From the NCBI GenBank assembly GCA_040776905.1, contig JAXGZQ010000001.1, forward strand, positions 1,710,289 to 1,774,288: DNA of 64,000 nt, read 5' to 3'. A program made the position numbers and the translations under genes. The stretch's first letter is position 1. Each line of letters begins with the position of its first letter. Source of the DNA: SLHU01 sp009929975. GTDB lineage: Bacteria; Bacillota; Clostridia; Saccharofermentanales; UBA5734. This document shows positions 16,404 through 23,938 of the stretch, in pieces. The notes beneath the pieces are model-generated. The model searched no databases. It was given only the letters and a program-made list of their open reading frames with translations, and was not told the DNA's origin.

Positions 16404-17072
16404 TTATGCTGACCTATCGGAAATCTTCATCTTGTACCATTCCAGATAGCGCTTACGCTGTTCATAGTCTGGAACAGAGAGAAGAAGTCCAATGTCAACT
16501 TTTTGAAGTGTCTCGAGCATTTTAACTTGGTCATCGCTTAGGTATGGACGGATGCTGGTGCCTTTTTCAAGGTTATACTTTTGTCTGATTTGCTTCGCAG
16601 ACATTCCAGTTACAATGCGGTTTATCATGTCGCATTCATTGCTGAAGTGATAAGGCTTGGGGTTTTCGTGAAGCAGCTTTATATTTTCAGTCAGCAGAGG
16701 GAAATCCTTACGAGCTGTAACCAAAGTTGTGATGAAATCTTCCATCTCATTGAAACGTTTAATATAAAGTTCTTTAAATCGCATGGCCTTTTGTCCGGTG
16801 TAACCCATAACAAGCATCGTGAAACCATCTCTTGTCATCATGTAACAGGGCTGCTTTTTATTTTGAGAACTGATGTAAGAGGACGGCTCAAAATTGAGCA
16901 GAGCAAATTCTTCACTTAACCCAGAAGTGGGGTCAGTGATTCGTGCAATATCTCTAAGAACATTTTTGTGCTCCTTATCAAAAAACTCTGCCACGTAAAG
17001 ACTGTCCACTCGTGCAGTGTCCCTAGTGTCTGCAAATATACCGTATTTGTCTTTTGGAATTAATGCTTTCAT
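16404..17072 (-). CDS. Rha family regulator
   Basis: A 222-aa protein. The N-terminal ~100 residues match the Rha/pRha domain (VDSLYVAEFFDKEHKNVLRDIARI, YMMTRDGFTMLVMGYTGQKAMRFKELYIKRFNEME). The rest is a helical C-terminal domain. Rha-like proteins act in phage regulation or antirepression. Its start overlaps the stop of the Zn-ribbon gene by 1 nt (TAATG) with GGAGG upstream, so the two are coupled. No Rha is present in the right prophage, which has two ParB-like genes at this place. Confidence 0.88.
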   Translation of the reverse strand: MKALIPKDKYGIFADTRDTARVDSLYVAEFFDKEHKNVLRDIARITDPTSGLSEEFALLNFEPSSYISSQNKKQPCYMMTRDGFTMLVMGYTGQKAMRFKELYIKRFNEMEDFITTLVTARKDFPLLTENIKLLHENPKPYHFSNECDMINRIVTGMSAKQIRQKYNLEKGTSIRPYLSDDQVKMLETLQKVDIGLLLSVPDYEQRKRYLEWYKMKISDRSA

Positions 17073-17275
17073 TAGAATTCCTCCAATCTTGACTTACTGC
17101 ACTCAGGACAGAAAATAGCAGTTCCATAAAGGTCGCTTTCTCCATCACTAAACAGCTCCGAAATGTCTAAAAAGATTTCAACACCGCAATCAGGACAGGT
17201 GGTGAATACATTGTCATCATGGATTTCTACCCTGATTTCCAATGTGTCGTTGATTGATTCTTTTACATAAAACAT
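17072..17275 (-). CDS. Small zinc-ribbon protein
   Basis: A 67-aa protein with two CxxC knuckles, TTCPDCG and IFCPECSK, about 32 residues apart. I choose ATG 17275 (MFYVKESIND), 8 nt after GGAGG; ATG 17281 lies only 2 nt from it. It is the first gene after the third TACTCA element of this prophage and is coupled to rha. The likely role is nucleic-acid binding or regulation; nothing more can be said. Confidence 0.8.
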   Translation of the reverse strand: MFYVKESINDTLEIRVEIHDDNVFTTCPDCGVEIFLDISELFSDGESDLYGTAIFCPECSKSRLEEF

Positions 17276-17312
17276 ATTCATTACCTCCATTTCTTGAAGG
17301 CTTAAGTGCCTT

Positions 17313-17348
17313 CTACTGTTCACAGGACAGAAACCTCCCCTGTGAGTA
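17313..17348 (-). promoter_or_regulatory. Bipartite element L3: TACTCA-N13-TGTCCTGTGAA
   Basis: Third copy in the left prophage, between the polA stop and the Zn-ribbon start. The spacing between TACTCA and TGTCCTGTG is 13 nt, as in all six copies. The stem seen around copies L1/L2 is not clearly conserved here; instead CACAGG and CCTGTG could pair. Confidence 0.7.
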
Positions 17349-17357
17349 GTAAAAGGA

Positions 17358-19298
17358 CTAATCTTTTTTATAGAAATTCGTTTCATAACCATCTGCCCTC
17401 ATTAAGAGCCCTTTTGCCCAAGGCGGGGTATGGCTCATTTGATGGCAAATAGTTTCAGTGGATGTTTCCATACCAGCTTCGATGACAATTTCATCATGTA
17501 CATGAATGACGATGTTGTAATCCTTGAGAGCATGCATGGAATAACATAGAAGATCACGACTGGTTGCCTGGACGATGTTCTCCACAAACTTTGGGCCATA
17601 GCTATCAATGCGTTCCCATTTTTTTGTGCCACCGACGCCTTCATAAGTGATGCAGTCTGAACCAAACATATTTGTGCCGATACGAGGTTTTACATAGGAG
17701 AGTCTTCTTCCAGAAGGGAGGGTGATAAAGAGCATTCCACTTTGGTAAGAAAATCGGATGCCATGTGTTTCAGTGATGGTCCGTTCTCTAACTGCTTTCA
17801 TGGCAGCCTTATCAACTGCCCACCAGAGCCTGACTATATTTGGATTGGTAGTACGCCAAGCTGTAACCAGGGGTTGTAGTTCATCTTCATTTAGACCCAT
17901 CTCCAGAGCACCCATGGCTTTAAGGGCACCGGCAGATCCCCCATAACCAAGGGCCAATTCTGCGATCTTACCTTTTTGCCTTAAGTGGCCATTGACTCCA
18001 TGTTTTTCAACAGGAACACCAAACATCTGAGAAGCAGAAGCGCAATAGATATCACCACCAGACTCGAAAACTTGCTGGCGCCATTTTTCTCCGGCAAGCC
18101 ATGCAATAACTCTGGCTTCAATAGCAGAGAAGTCTGCAACGATGAATTTGCGACCAGCAGTAGGAATGAAGGAGGTGCGGATGAGTTCTGATAGAACCTC
18201 GGGCATGGAATCATAAAGCATCTCTAAAGCCTCAAAATCGCCGCAGCGAACAAGGGCTCGTGCCTGTTCTAAATCAGGGAGGTGGTTTTGAGGAAGGTTC
18301 TGAAGCTGAATAATTCTTCCTGCCCATCGTCCTGTTCGATTAGCACCATAGAATTGGAACATACCTCGTGCACGACCATCTGCACACACTGCGTTTTCCA
18401 TGGCAGAGTATTTTTTGACTGAAGACTTGGCCAGTGATTGTCTTAACTCCAATACTTCTTTAAGATTTGGTGGAGCAGTTTGAATGAGCTCAGAGACCAC
18501 TTTTTTTCCTAATGAGTCTGTTTCAAGTCCCTGGTCCGACAACCAGTTCTTCATCTGTGCTACGGAGTTAGGGTTATCAAGATCCGTTAGTCTTTTCATT
18601 TTCTGGAGCAGCTCTGAACGAGACCGAGTATCCATCTTTATTGCCTCATTTACAAATGGCATATCCAAAGAAACACCACGATCATTGATCTCCTGGTCAA
18701 GGTGGTATTCACTCCACACTTCTTCAGGCACGGGAAATTTTGATAGTTTTTCCTGGATGGCTATTTCAGCTTCAACATCACGAAGGTTGTAGGACTTAAA
18801 TTCAGACCATTTATCAGGAACATGGATTGGTAGATTACGAGACCGACCACCATTTGTAGCTGTTGGATTACAGGGCTTGCAAAAATATCTGATCAGTTCT
18901 TTTCCTTCTGATAGTTTTTGTTTTTCAAGTCCAAGGACAGCGCCACTGCCTTCAAGAGAAAGGGGTAAACCCATATAAGCAGACCAGACCATCGTGCATC
19001 GCCATGATTTTGGGCTGAGGTATTGGCCATTAGGTAACCCTAGCCATTTTGATAGACAAATTCTTTCGAACTGGGCATTAAAGGCCCACTTAATAATGGA
19101 TGGATCAGTAAGGGCTGATTGTATTTCTTCAGGAAGTTTTTCACCACTAGCAAGGTCAATCACCTCGATATCGCCACCATCTATGGAGTATCCAAAGAGC
19201 AGGATCTCAAAGTCAGATGATTCTATATAGCGGTAGACCCCGCTTTTGGCGAGGTCTACACTACTATAGCTTTCGATATCGATGCTTATTGTCCTCAA
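17358..19298 (-). CDS. Phage DNA polymerase, family A
   Basis: A 646-aa replicative polymerase of the PolI family. The N-terminus carries the 3'-5' exonuclease motif I (SIDIESYS, D7 and E9) and a DnaQ-like fold. Polymerase motif A is DFSAIEARVIAWLAGE about residue 389, motif B lies in RQKGKIAELALGYGGSAGALKAMG, and motif C is HVHDEIV about residue 602. It overlaps the DUF2815 gene by 4 nt. No 5'-nuclease domain is present, as usual in phage enzymes. The right homologue has 651 aa. Confidence 0.96.
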   Translation of the reverse strand: MRTISIDIESYSSVDLAKSGVYRYIESSDFEILLFGYSIDGGDIEVIDLASGEKLPEEIQSALTDPSIIKWAFNAQFERICLSKWLGLPNGQYLSPKSWRCTMVWSAYMGLPLSLEGSGAVLGLEKQKLSEGKELIRYFCKPCNPTATNGGRSRNLPIHVPDKWSEFKSYNLRDVEAEIAIQEKLSKFPVPEEVWSEYHLDQEINDRGVSLDMPFVNEAIKMDTRSRSELLQKMKRLTDLDNPNSVAQMKNWLSDQGLETDSLGKKVVSELIQTAPPNLKEVLELRQSLAKSSVKKYSAMENAVCADGRARGMFQFYGANRTGRWAGRIIQLQNLPQNHLPDLEQARALVRCGDFEALEMLYDSMPEVLSELIRTSFIPTAGRKFIVADFSAIEARVIAWLAGEKWRQQVFESGGDIYCASASQMFGVPVEKHGVNGHLRQKGKIAELALGYGGSAGALKAMGALEMGLNEDELQPLVTAWRTTNPNIVRLWWAVDKAAMKAVRERTITETHGIRFSYQSGMLFITLPSGRRLSYVKPRIGTNMFGSDCITYEGVGGTKKWERIDSYGPKFVENIVQATSRDLLCYSMHALKDYNIVIHVHDEIVIEAGMETSTETICHQMSHTPPWAKGLLMRADGYETNFYKKD

Positions 19299-19873
19299 GA
19301 CAGGAAATCCTCATCAAGGTCAGTGGCGAAATCGTCCTCAGCCCTGGACTTTCCACCAAGAGGCTCGCCGTCTCTGATTTTCTGGAGGTTGTTTAGACCG
19401 CAGGCGATTCCTCTGTTTCCGTTGCTGTTAAAGGCATAGAAGTTGATGCTTGCCCTACCATATACTCCACTGTAAACCTCGGAGCGAGTAAGGATAACGT
19501 TTCTGTCTGCATCTACAATGCCTGGAGCAGTAGCTGAGTTGGCATTGATGAAGTAGGCATTAGCATAGGCTGGATCATCTGGTCTTTCTAAATCTCCGTC
19601 TCTGAGAGGCGTTTTGATACTTGTAAGAGGTGGGATGGACTTTCCGTTGCCTTTAAGCTTTGCTTCACCTTCATGGTAAGCGGCCTCAATGGCAGCTTTA
19701 ACTTTGGCTACAGTGGCAGTATCTGATTTAGGAATGATGAGGGATACCGAGAATTTTGGAGTGCCACCGTTAATGGACTTTGCTTCCCAGACATTGGCGT
19801 AAGACCAGCGAGTGTCAGGACCTGTGATAACTTTCATGGGGTTACTGTTTGATTTGTTTGCATTATTGGACAT
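19295..19873 (-). CDS. DUF2815 family protein, probable ssDNA-binding
   Basis: A 192-aa protein matching DUF2815: ITGPDTRWSYANVWEAKSINGGTPKFSVSLIIPKSD, LRDGDLERPDDPAYANAYFINANS and GRASINFYAFNSNGNRGIACGLNN, ending in an acidic tail (AEDDFATDLDEDFLS). An acidic C-terminal tail and OB-like beta pattern are typical of phage ssDNA-binding proteins, which fits its position before polA. The start is ATG 19873, set by AAGGAGG; the longer frame overlaps DUF2800. The right homologue (191 aa) is very close. Confidence 0.9.
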   Translation of the reverse strand: MSNNANKSNSNPMKVITGPDTRWSYANVWEAKSINGGTPKFSVSLIIPKSDTATVAKVKAAIEAAYHEGEAKLKGNGKSIPPLTSIKTPLRDGDLERPDDPAYANAYFINANSATAPGIVDADRNVILTRSEVYSGVYGRASINFYAFNSNGNRGIACGLNNLQKIRDGEPLGGKSRAEDDFATDLDEDFLS

Positions 19874-19886
19874 ATGATTTTCCTCC

Positions 19887-21008
19887 TTAAATTTCATTAA
19901 AATCGTGTTGTGCTGTATTAATTGGCGGGCGTTTGTCACTCTCAGGAACCAGTGTTGGTTTCCCTTGAGGCTTTTCAATGTAGCTTCCTAGAACTTCCTC
20001 AAATCGCTTCTTACCGATAAGAGAGGTCAAGGCAGTAATACCAAGAAGCTTTTGTTCATATGGATCAAAGCCTTCTGCGCTGACGGCTTTAGCAACCGCA
20101 GTTTCATCAGTGTATCTTCGATTAGAGCGTCCTTCGACCAGCTTCCATCCGTTCCACTGCTTTCCGCTGACTGCTGATTGCAGTGCGTAATCTTTGATAT
20201 CGGATGCCCAAGAGATTAGACCATCTAATTTAGATAGGATGTCTTCAACCTCGTAATCATCGAGTAGAGGGGGCATCTTGAAGTCGTATTTGGCCAGCTC
20301 CATGTTGTGCTCAGCTCTGGTACGGCATTCGTGCTTTGCTTTGCAAAATCCACACCAATCACCACACTTGAAGTCCCCTTCACCAGCAAAGGCCAGCTCT
20401 GCAGTTGGTTTAAGAACTTCATTAGCCCACTGGTACAAGGATTCTTTAGATATCGTATGGGTGGATATGTTGTTTCTACGAGGCTGATAGATGGTCATGG
20501 AAACCGTGTCGATGTCATAGATTCTATCGAAGATTTCTAGGGCACCCAGTGCATAGAGCTTCATCTGCGGATTGTCTTCTGCTTCAACTAAAATTCCCTG
20601 TCCATGCTTGTAGTCACATACATGGATCTTGGAATCAGCGATGATCAAGCAATCTCCGGTACCGAAGCCGCCTTCAACGTACTTAGAGAAGTCCAGCCTT
20701 TGCTCTATAAGAACAACCGGATCCGCGCATTTTTCTTTTGCAGCTTCTACCAGCTCAAGAATGTAAGCTGCATAGCCATTCGCACATTCTTCCATCTCTT
20801 CACTGTAGTGGGTGAGATTTTCTGTTGGATCCTTGCCTGGGAGTCCAAGAGCAACTTTTAATTTGTACTCACATAGGGTATGAGCATCGGTGCCTTCAGC
20901 AGCGTAGCTACTTCCTTTATCTTCATAAGACTCACTGAGCCTGACAGAAGGAGGACAGTTTAACCACCTATGAGATGAAGAGGCTGAAAGAAGTGCATGT
21001 TTACCCAT
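19887..21008 (-). CDS. DUF2800 family RecB-like nuclease
   Basis: A 373-aa protein of the DUF2800 family. Nuclease core residues are visible in GTGDCLIIAD..VCDYKHG (D and D-x-K) and in NPQMKLYALGAL. A four-cysteine cluster, CGDWCGFCKAKHEC, resembles the iron-sulfur site of AddB/Cas4-type nucleases. It probably recombines or processes phage DNA. I start it at ATG 21008 (MGKHALLSASSSHRWL) like the right homologue; the codon 2 positions upstream is TTG. The start overlaps the stop of the upstream gene. Confidence 0.92.
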   Translation of the reverse strand: MGKHALLSASSSHRWLNCPPSVRLSESYEDKGSSYAAEGTDAHTLCEYKLKVALGLPGKDPTENLTHYSEEMEECANGYAAYILELVEAAKEKCADPVVLIEQRLDFSKYVEGGFGTGDCLIIADSKIHVCDYKHGQGILVEAEDNPQMKLYALGALEIFDRIYDIDTVSMTIYQPRRNNISTHTISKESLYQWANEVLKPTAELAFAGEGDFKCGDWCGFCKAKHECRTRAEHNMELAKYDFKMPPLLDDYEVEDILSKLDGLISWASDIKDYALQSAVSGKQWNGWKLVEGRSNRRYTDETAVAKAVSAEGFDPYEQKLLGITALTSLIGKKRFEEVLGSYIEKPQGKPTLVPESDKRPPINTAQHDFNEI

Positions 21009-21324
21009 TTCCAAGTACCTCGGCTTCTGCTAGGAGTGCTGGATAATCTGAAGCATTAATTTCTGAGAGCTTATCAGCACCGTACTTTTGAAGTAGCTCT
21101 CGAATTTTTGCTGTATGGCCATCTCGACTTTTTTCAGCCAGAACCGCTCTAACTTCTTCAAGAGTTATGGCCTTTTCTTCTGGTGCAGGATTTTCTGGTT
21201 TAGCAGGTGTTGGTTCATCGCTACTACTGAACATGCTGGAAAGAGACTGAGATATGCCTATCAGCGTTTCACCACATTGGTTCAGCTCTTTAACTAATAG
21301 AGAGAGTTCACTCATTTTGCCCAT
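21001..21324 (-). CDS. Phage rubrerythrin-like/helical early protein (107 aa)
   Basis: A helical 107-aa protein with an N-terminal segment (ELSLLVKELNQCGETLIGISQSLSSMFS), an acidic linker rich in Pro/Glu, and a C-terminal SAP-like helix pair (ITLEEVRAVLAEKSRDGHTAKIRELLQKYGADKLSEI). The last part resembles the DNA-binding end of phage rRNA/DNA-associated 'DUF' proteins, but I cannot name the family firmly. The start is ATG 21324, 8 nt after GGAGG. Homologue at 45180-45512. It is coupled to DUF2800. Confidence 0.8.
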   Translation of the reverse strand: MGKMSELSLLVKELNQCGETLIGISQSLSSMFSSSDEPTPAKPENPAPEEKAITLEEVRAVLAEKSRDGHTAKIRELLQKYGADKLSEINASDYPALLAEAEVLGNG

Positions 21325-21484
21325 CTGGTTTTCCTCCTTTTTCTTTCTCTTGCTGCGATAGCGCGGTAAGCTTCTTAGCAAGGCGCTTTGACACTACGCT
21401 GATGGCGGTAAGAACATCGGCCAGTTCTTCATCCATTTCAGGATCCCGGCTCTGAGTGTCAGTTTGGTTTGCTTGATTCTGCAT
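21308..21484 (-). CDS. Small conserved early phage protein (58 aa)
   Basis: Starts at ATG 21484 (MQNQANQTDTQSRDPEMDEEL). The right prophage has the same protein (45014-45196, 60 aa), sharing DPE(M/I)DEELADVL.AISVVS.RLA.KL, so it is real despite its size. It is the first gene after the two tandem TACTCA elements and overlaps the next gene by 17 nt. It looks like a short amphipathic helix protein; function unknown. Confidence 0.85.
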   Translation of the reverse strand: MQNQANQTDTQSRDPEMDEELADVLTAISVVSKRLAKKLTALSQQEKEKGGKPDGQNE

Positions 21485-21516
21485 TGTTTAACCTCCGTTC
21501 CGAGGGCTATTTTGTT

Positions 21517-21556
21517 CCCCTCAACCTTCACAGGACAAAAGTGAGAAGTTTGAGTA
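21517..21556 (-). promoter_or_regulatory. Bipartite element L2: TACTCA-N13-TGTCCTGTGAA with stem
   Basis: Second copy, about 33 nt before the 58-aa gene. CTTCTCA and TGAGGGG can pair (7 bp) around the conserved TGTCCTGTG loop. Confidence 0.75.
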
Positions 21557-21581
21557 ATGACTTTGAAAAATAGTTTTTATG

Positions 21582-21624
21582 ATGCCCTCTGATATCCACA
21601 GGACACCAGAGAGCATTTTGAGTA
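21582..21624 (-). promoter_or_regulatory. Bipartite element L1: TACTCA-N13-TGTCCTGTGGA with stem
   Basis: First copy, just after the sigma-like stop codon. ATGCTCTCTG and CAGAGGGCAT form a 10-bp stem with the conserved sequence in the loop. Its TACTCA is 68 nt upstream of that of L2. Confidence 0.75.
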
Positions 21625-21629
21625 ATGAA

Positions 21630-22178
21630 TTACATCCAGTCTTTTAGGACTTCTCTTAGTTGAGAAAAAAGCTTGAGTTTGCGATTGTTGACTGTCTTTT
21701 GAGCGCAACCAATGCACTCAGCAATTTCTCGTTCGGTTTTTCCTATGCTGAAGAGCTCAGCAATGCGCCGGTTTTCTGGGTCTAGTTCATCCAGGGCGGC
21801 GAAGAGTTCCTCTAGAAGAAGCTTGTCCTCCACAAGTTCATCAATGTTTATTGAATCTGGTACGTCAAAACCATCAGCACTGAACTTGTCCAATGACAGA
21901 ACACCGCCTGTCCGATCAATTAGTGGCAAACCTTTTTCAGCGCGTTCCAGATCACATTCACGACAGTTTCGAGTACATCGCTTTGTGCCACCTTTGCCGT
22001 CACTGATGATGCAGCGTTTTTCGCGTTCTTGACGTTTTTTCTCTGCCCATAAAGGCTGTTTATAGGCTCGATAGACTTCCTCTGTGACTTCAATGACTTG
22101 ATTCTCGATCGTTAGGTGCCAAGCACCATCGTAGAAGTCTTTGTTCTTTGGTTGACTTTGATTTTCGTTGATTGACAT
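21630..22178 (-). CDS. Sigma-70 region 4-like phage regulator
   Basis: A 182-aa protein. Residues ~20-60 are basic with a Cys cluster (KRCTRNCRECDLE). The C-terminal ~70 residues form a sigma region 4-like helix-turn-helix: LFAALDELDPENRRIAELFSIGKTEREIAECIGCAQKTVNNRKLKLFSQL. There is no region 2, so it would need a partner or act as an activator. I start at ATG 22178, just after AAGGAGGG; the frame is open 56 codons further but that part is the structured leader. It is the first gene of the early operon and is followed by two copies of the bipartite element, its possible target. Confidence 0.87.
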   Translation of the reverse strand: MSINENQSQPKNKDFYDGAWHLTIENQVIEVTEEVYRAYKQPLWAEKKRQEREKRCIISDGKGGTKRCTRNCRECDLERAEKGLPLIDRTGGVLSLDKFSADGFDVPDSINIDELVEDKLLLEELFAALDELDPENRRIAELFSIGKTEREIAECIGCAQKTVNNRKLKLFSQLREVLKDWM

Positions 22179-22189
22179 ATAAATAGCCC

Positions 22190-22363
22190 TCCTTCGGCTT
22201 AAAACCGAGATGGAGAGCTCATATGCCATAGCTAATAAGCCACAAGGCAGACTGGTACCGTAGTCAGGAGTTATCTCCATCTCAAACTGGCACCAGCACT
22301 TCCAAGTGGCTGGAGCATGCATATTTAGTTTTTCATCACTTAACACTTGGAAGATGCCTGTAC
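22190..22363 (-). promoter_or_regulatory. Structured leader of the sigma-like gene
   Basis: On the minus strand two perfect 10-bp stems can form: CTTCCAAGTG with CACTTGGAAG, then GAGATGGAGA with TCTCCATCTC, the latter closing just before the AAGGAGGG site. No family is recognised. The same DNA happens to be open in the frame of the gene. Confidence 0.45.
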
Positions 22364-22397
22364 ATGGCTGTTAAATGATGATTGGTTGATCAATGAG

Positions 22398-22417
22398 AAA
22401 TTGGCGATTGCCAATTT
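22398..22417. promoter_or_regulatory. Operator-like inverted repeat between divergent operons
   Basis: AAATTGGC-GATT-GCCAATTT is a perfect 8-bp inverted repeat with a 4-nt centre. It lies in an AT-rich gap between the phage early operon (minus) and the ABC-3C operon (plus), the place for a repressor or activator site. Confidence 0.5.
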
Positions 22418-22505
22418 TAAATTGAAAATATATATTACATATGTTAAAATACATTAACGTCTCATTGGTCTCTTTTATTGTATAAAATGGGGCATAGTGA
22501 ATTTA

Positions 22506-22540
22506 GATACTTTGGGATACTGTGAGATACTTTGGATACT
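22506..22540 (+). repeat. Four phased GATACT repeats upstream of the ABC-3C operon
   Basis: GATACT occurs at 22506, 22516, 22526 and 22535, spaced 10, 10 and 9 nt, all on one face of the helix, just before the GGGGGAGG site of the first gene. A regulator array or a translation-control element is possible. TATAAAAT at about 22480 may be the -10 box. Confidence 0.5.
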
Positions 22541-22563
22541 TTTTGGGGGAGGTGCCAAACTGC

Positions 22564-23724
22564 ATGATGTTTACGGAGTTAGTCCATGCCATTCATCCAC
22601 ATCTTATGAAAGATGCGGATGTACCTGATTTCATGAGAAATATTATTCAGATGCTATGTGATATACCAGAAGAAGATTGGTCAACAAAAAAAGACCCGTC
22701 GTCTGAACAAGCCAACAAGGATTCATCCTTGAGGAAGTTCTATACAAAGGGTCCAACAAAAAAATTGGCTAAATCGATGCTTGGTAGATTAACAAGTGAG
22801 AATTTTATTGAAGCAATTTATCATGATGATTCACTCAATGACCGAACTGATACAGTTCTCGAGTCTTTAGCTGAAGACATACAACCTTTCGCGGAAGATG
22901 TTGATAAAGATAATGTAGGAGAAGTCCTGTTTGATTTGTTTAAGCAATCATTAGATTTTATTGTTAATCCTGAACTAGAGAATGATAGAATAATTGCTTC
23001 TGCCAAAGAGGCTTCTAGAAAAGCTAAGGGTATTTATGGACTAGGTTTACTTGAAGATTGCAGACACACTTGCTCGTATCCTGGATGCGGGAAACATCTA
23101 CAAACTGTAAATGACAAGTACCACACAGCTAATAATTATGAAGTAGCCGGTATCAAAGGAAGCAGATCATTATCATATGAAAATTTGATTGCTATGTGCC
23201 ATGATTGTTTTCAGAACTATGTATTCAAACATACAAAAACAGAAGAGAAAGACCTTGTTACGATCAAAAAACTCCAAAGTGATGCTCGTAGTATGCGACA
23301 AATCCTCGATGAGGTTGCTATTGAAAAAGGCATAACCAAGGTTATCTATAATCTTAGTAAAGCAAAACCAACACAGCTATTATCCCTTAACTATGATGCA
23401 TTGAGGGTACCTGAGAAAATTGATGAGGAGCTATATCTATTTCTTGTCGATGAAGTGACAGCACATGTGACCAAGTATTACCTATTTATTGAAAAGACGA
23501 TGAAGGACTTGGCACAACAAAGTCAATTAAGTGATGGATTACTTCGAGCGCAAATCGCAGATTCCTATAGGAAATTAGCAGAAAAAAAGAAAAGTCCAGA
23601 GATAATATATAGTGCCTTGTCTGAAAAAATTAGAAGTATTACTAAACAGGATATTAGATTTTGTTCAATTGTAGTTTCATATTTTATTCAATCATGCGAG
23701 GTGTTCGATGCTATTACCAAATAA
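22564..23724 (+). CDS. ABC-3C system protein with HNH-like zinc fold
   Basis: First gene of the defence operon, 386 aa from ATG 22564 (GGGGGAGG upstream; a GTG-initiated longer frame is less likely). Residues ~166-225 form a treble-clef HNH-like region: CSYPGCGKHL, then YEVAGIKG and ENLIAMCHDC. The usual catalytic HH of EVHHI reads AG here and the last His is missing, so it may bind zinc without cutting. The rest is helical. Position with a small middle protein and a DUF2326 ATPase fits the effector/C-terminal-domain component of ABC-three-component systems described by Aravind and colleagues. The exact subtype is not certain. Confidence 0.72.
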   Translation: MMFTELVHAIHPHLMKDADVPDFMRNIIQMLCDIPEEDWSTKKDPSSEQANKDSSLRKFYTKGPTKKLAKSMLGRLTSENFIEAIYHDDSLNDRTDTVLESLAEDIQPFAEDVDKDNVGEVLFDLFKQSLDFIVNPELENDRIIASAKEASRKAKGIYGLGLLEDCRHTCSYPGCGKHLQTVNDKYHTANNYEVAGIKGSRSLSYENLIAMCHDCFQNYVFKHTKTEEKDLVTIKKLQSDARSMRQILDEVAIEKGITKVIYNLSKAKPTQLLSLNYDALRVPEKIDEELYLFLVDEVTAHVTKYYLFIEKTMKDLAQQSQLSDGLLRAQIADSYRKLAEKKKSPEIIYSALSEKIRSITKQDIRFCSIVVSYFIQSCEVFDAITK

Positions 23725-23938
23725 GCTTTTTTCATATAACGAAAGTGTATTTTCAAAGTTGCCAATTATATTGAGAGCATTGGATCAGCCTAAGACTCCA
23801 CATGAACTCTTATTAAGTTTACAGAATACAATTAAAAGTCCCTTAGAACTATTGGGTGCTCTTGATTGTTTGTACGCACTTAAGGAAATAGAATTTAATG
23901 AAGAGGAAGGTAGGGTCGTACGATGCTTAAAGAAATAA
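23708..23938 (+). CDS. ABC-3C middle component
   Basis: A 76-aa protein overlapping both neighbours (17 and 16 nt), so it is tightly coupled. It looks like a winged-helix middle component: LFSYNESVFSKLPIILRAL, then a helix pair and the wing LYALKEIEFNEEEGRVVRC. Such small middle components link the effector and the ATPase in ABC-3C systems. The call rests on size, place and pattern. Confidence 0.72.
   Translation: MLLPNKLFSYNESVFSKLPIILRALDQPKTPHELLLSLQNTIKSPLELLGALDCLYALKEIEFNEEEGRVVRCLKK

Noticed and set aside
22179..22346. 56-codon N-terminal extension of the left sigma-like protein
   Set aside because: No ribosome binding site at 22346, no match in the right homologue, and two perfect stems suggest RNA structure instead.
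23000..23300. Active HNH nuclease call for the first ABC-3C protein
   Set aside because: The catalytic His pair and the last His of the HNH motif are absent, so only the fold is claimed.
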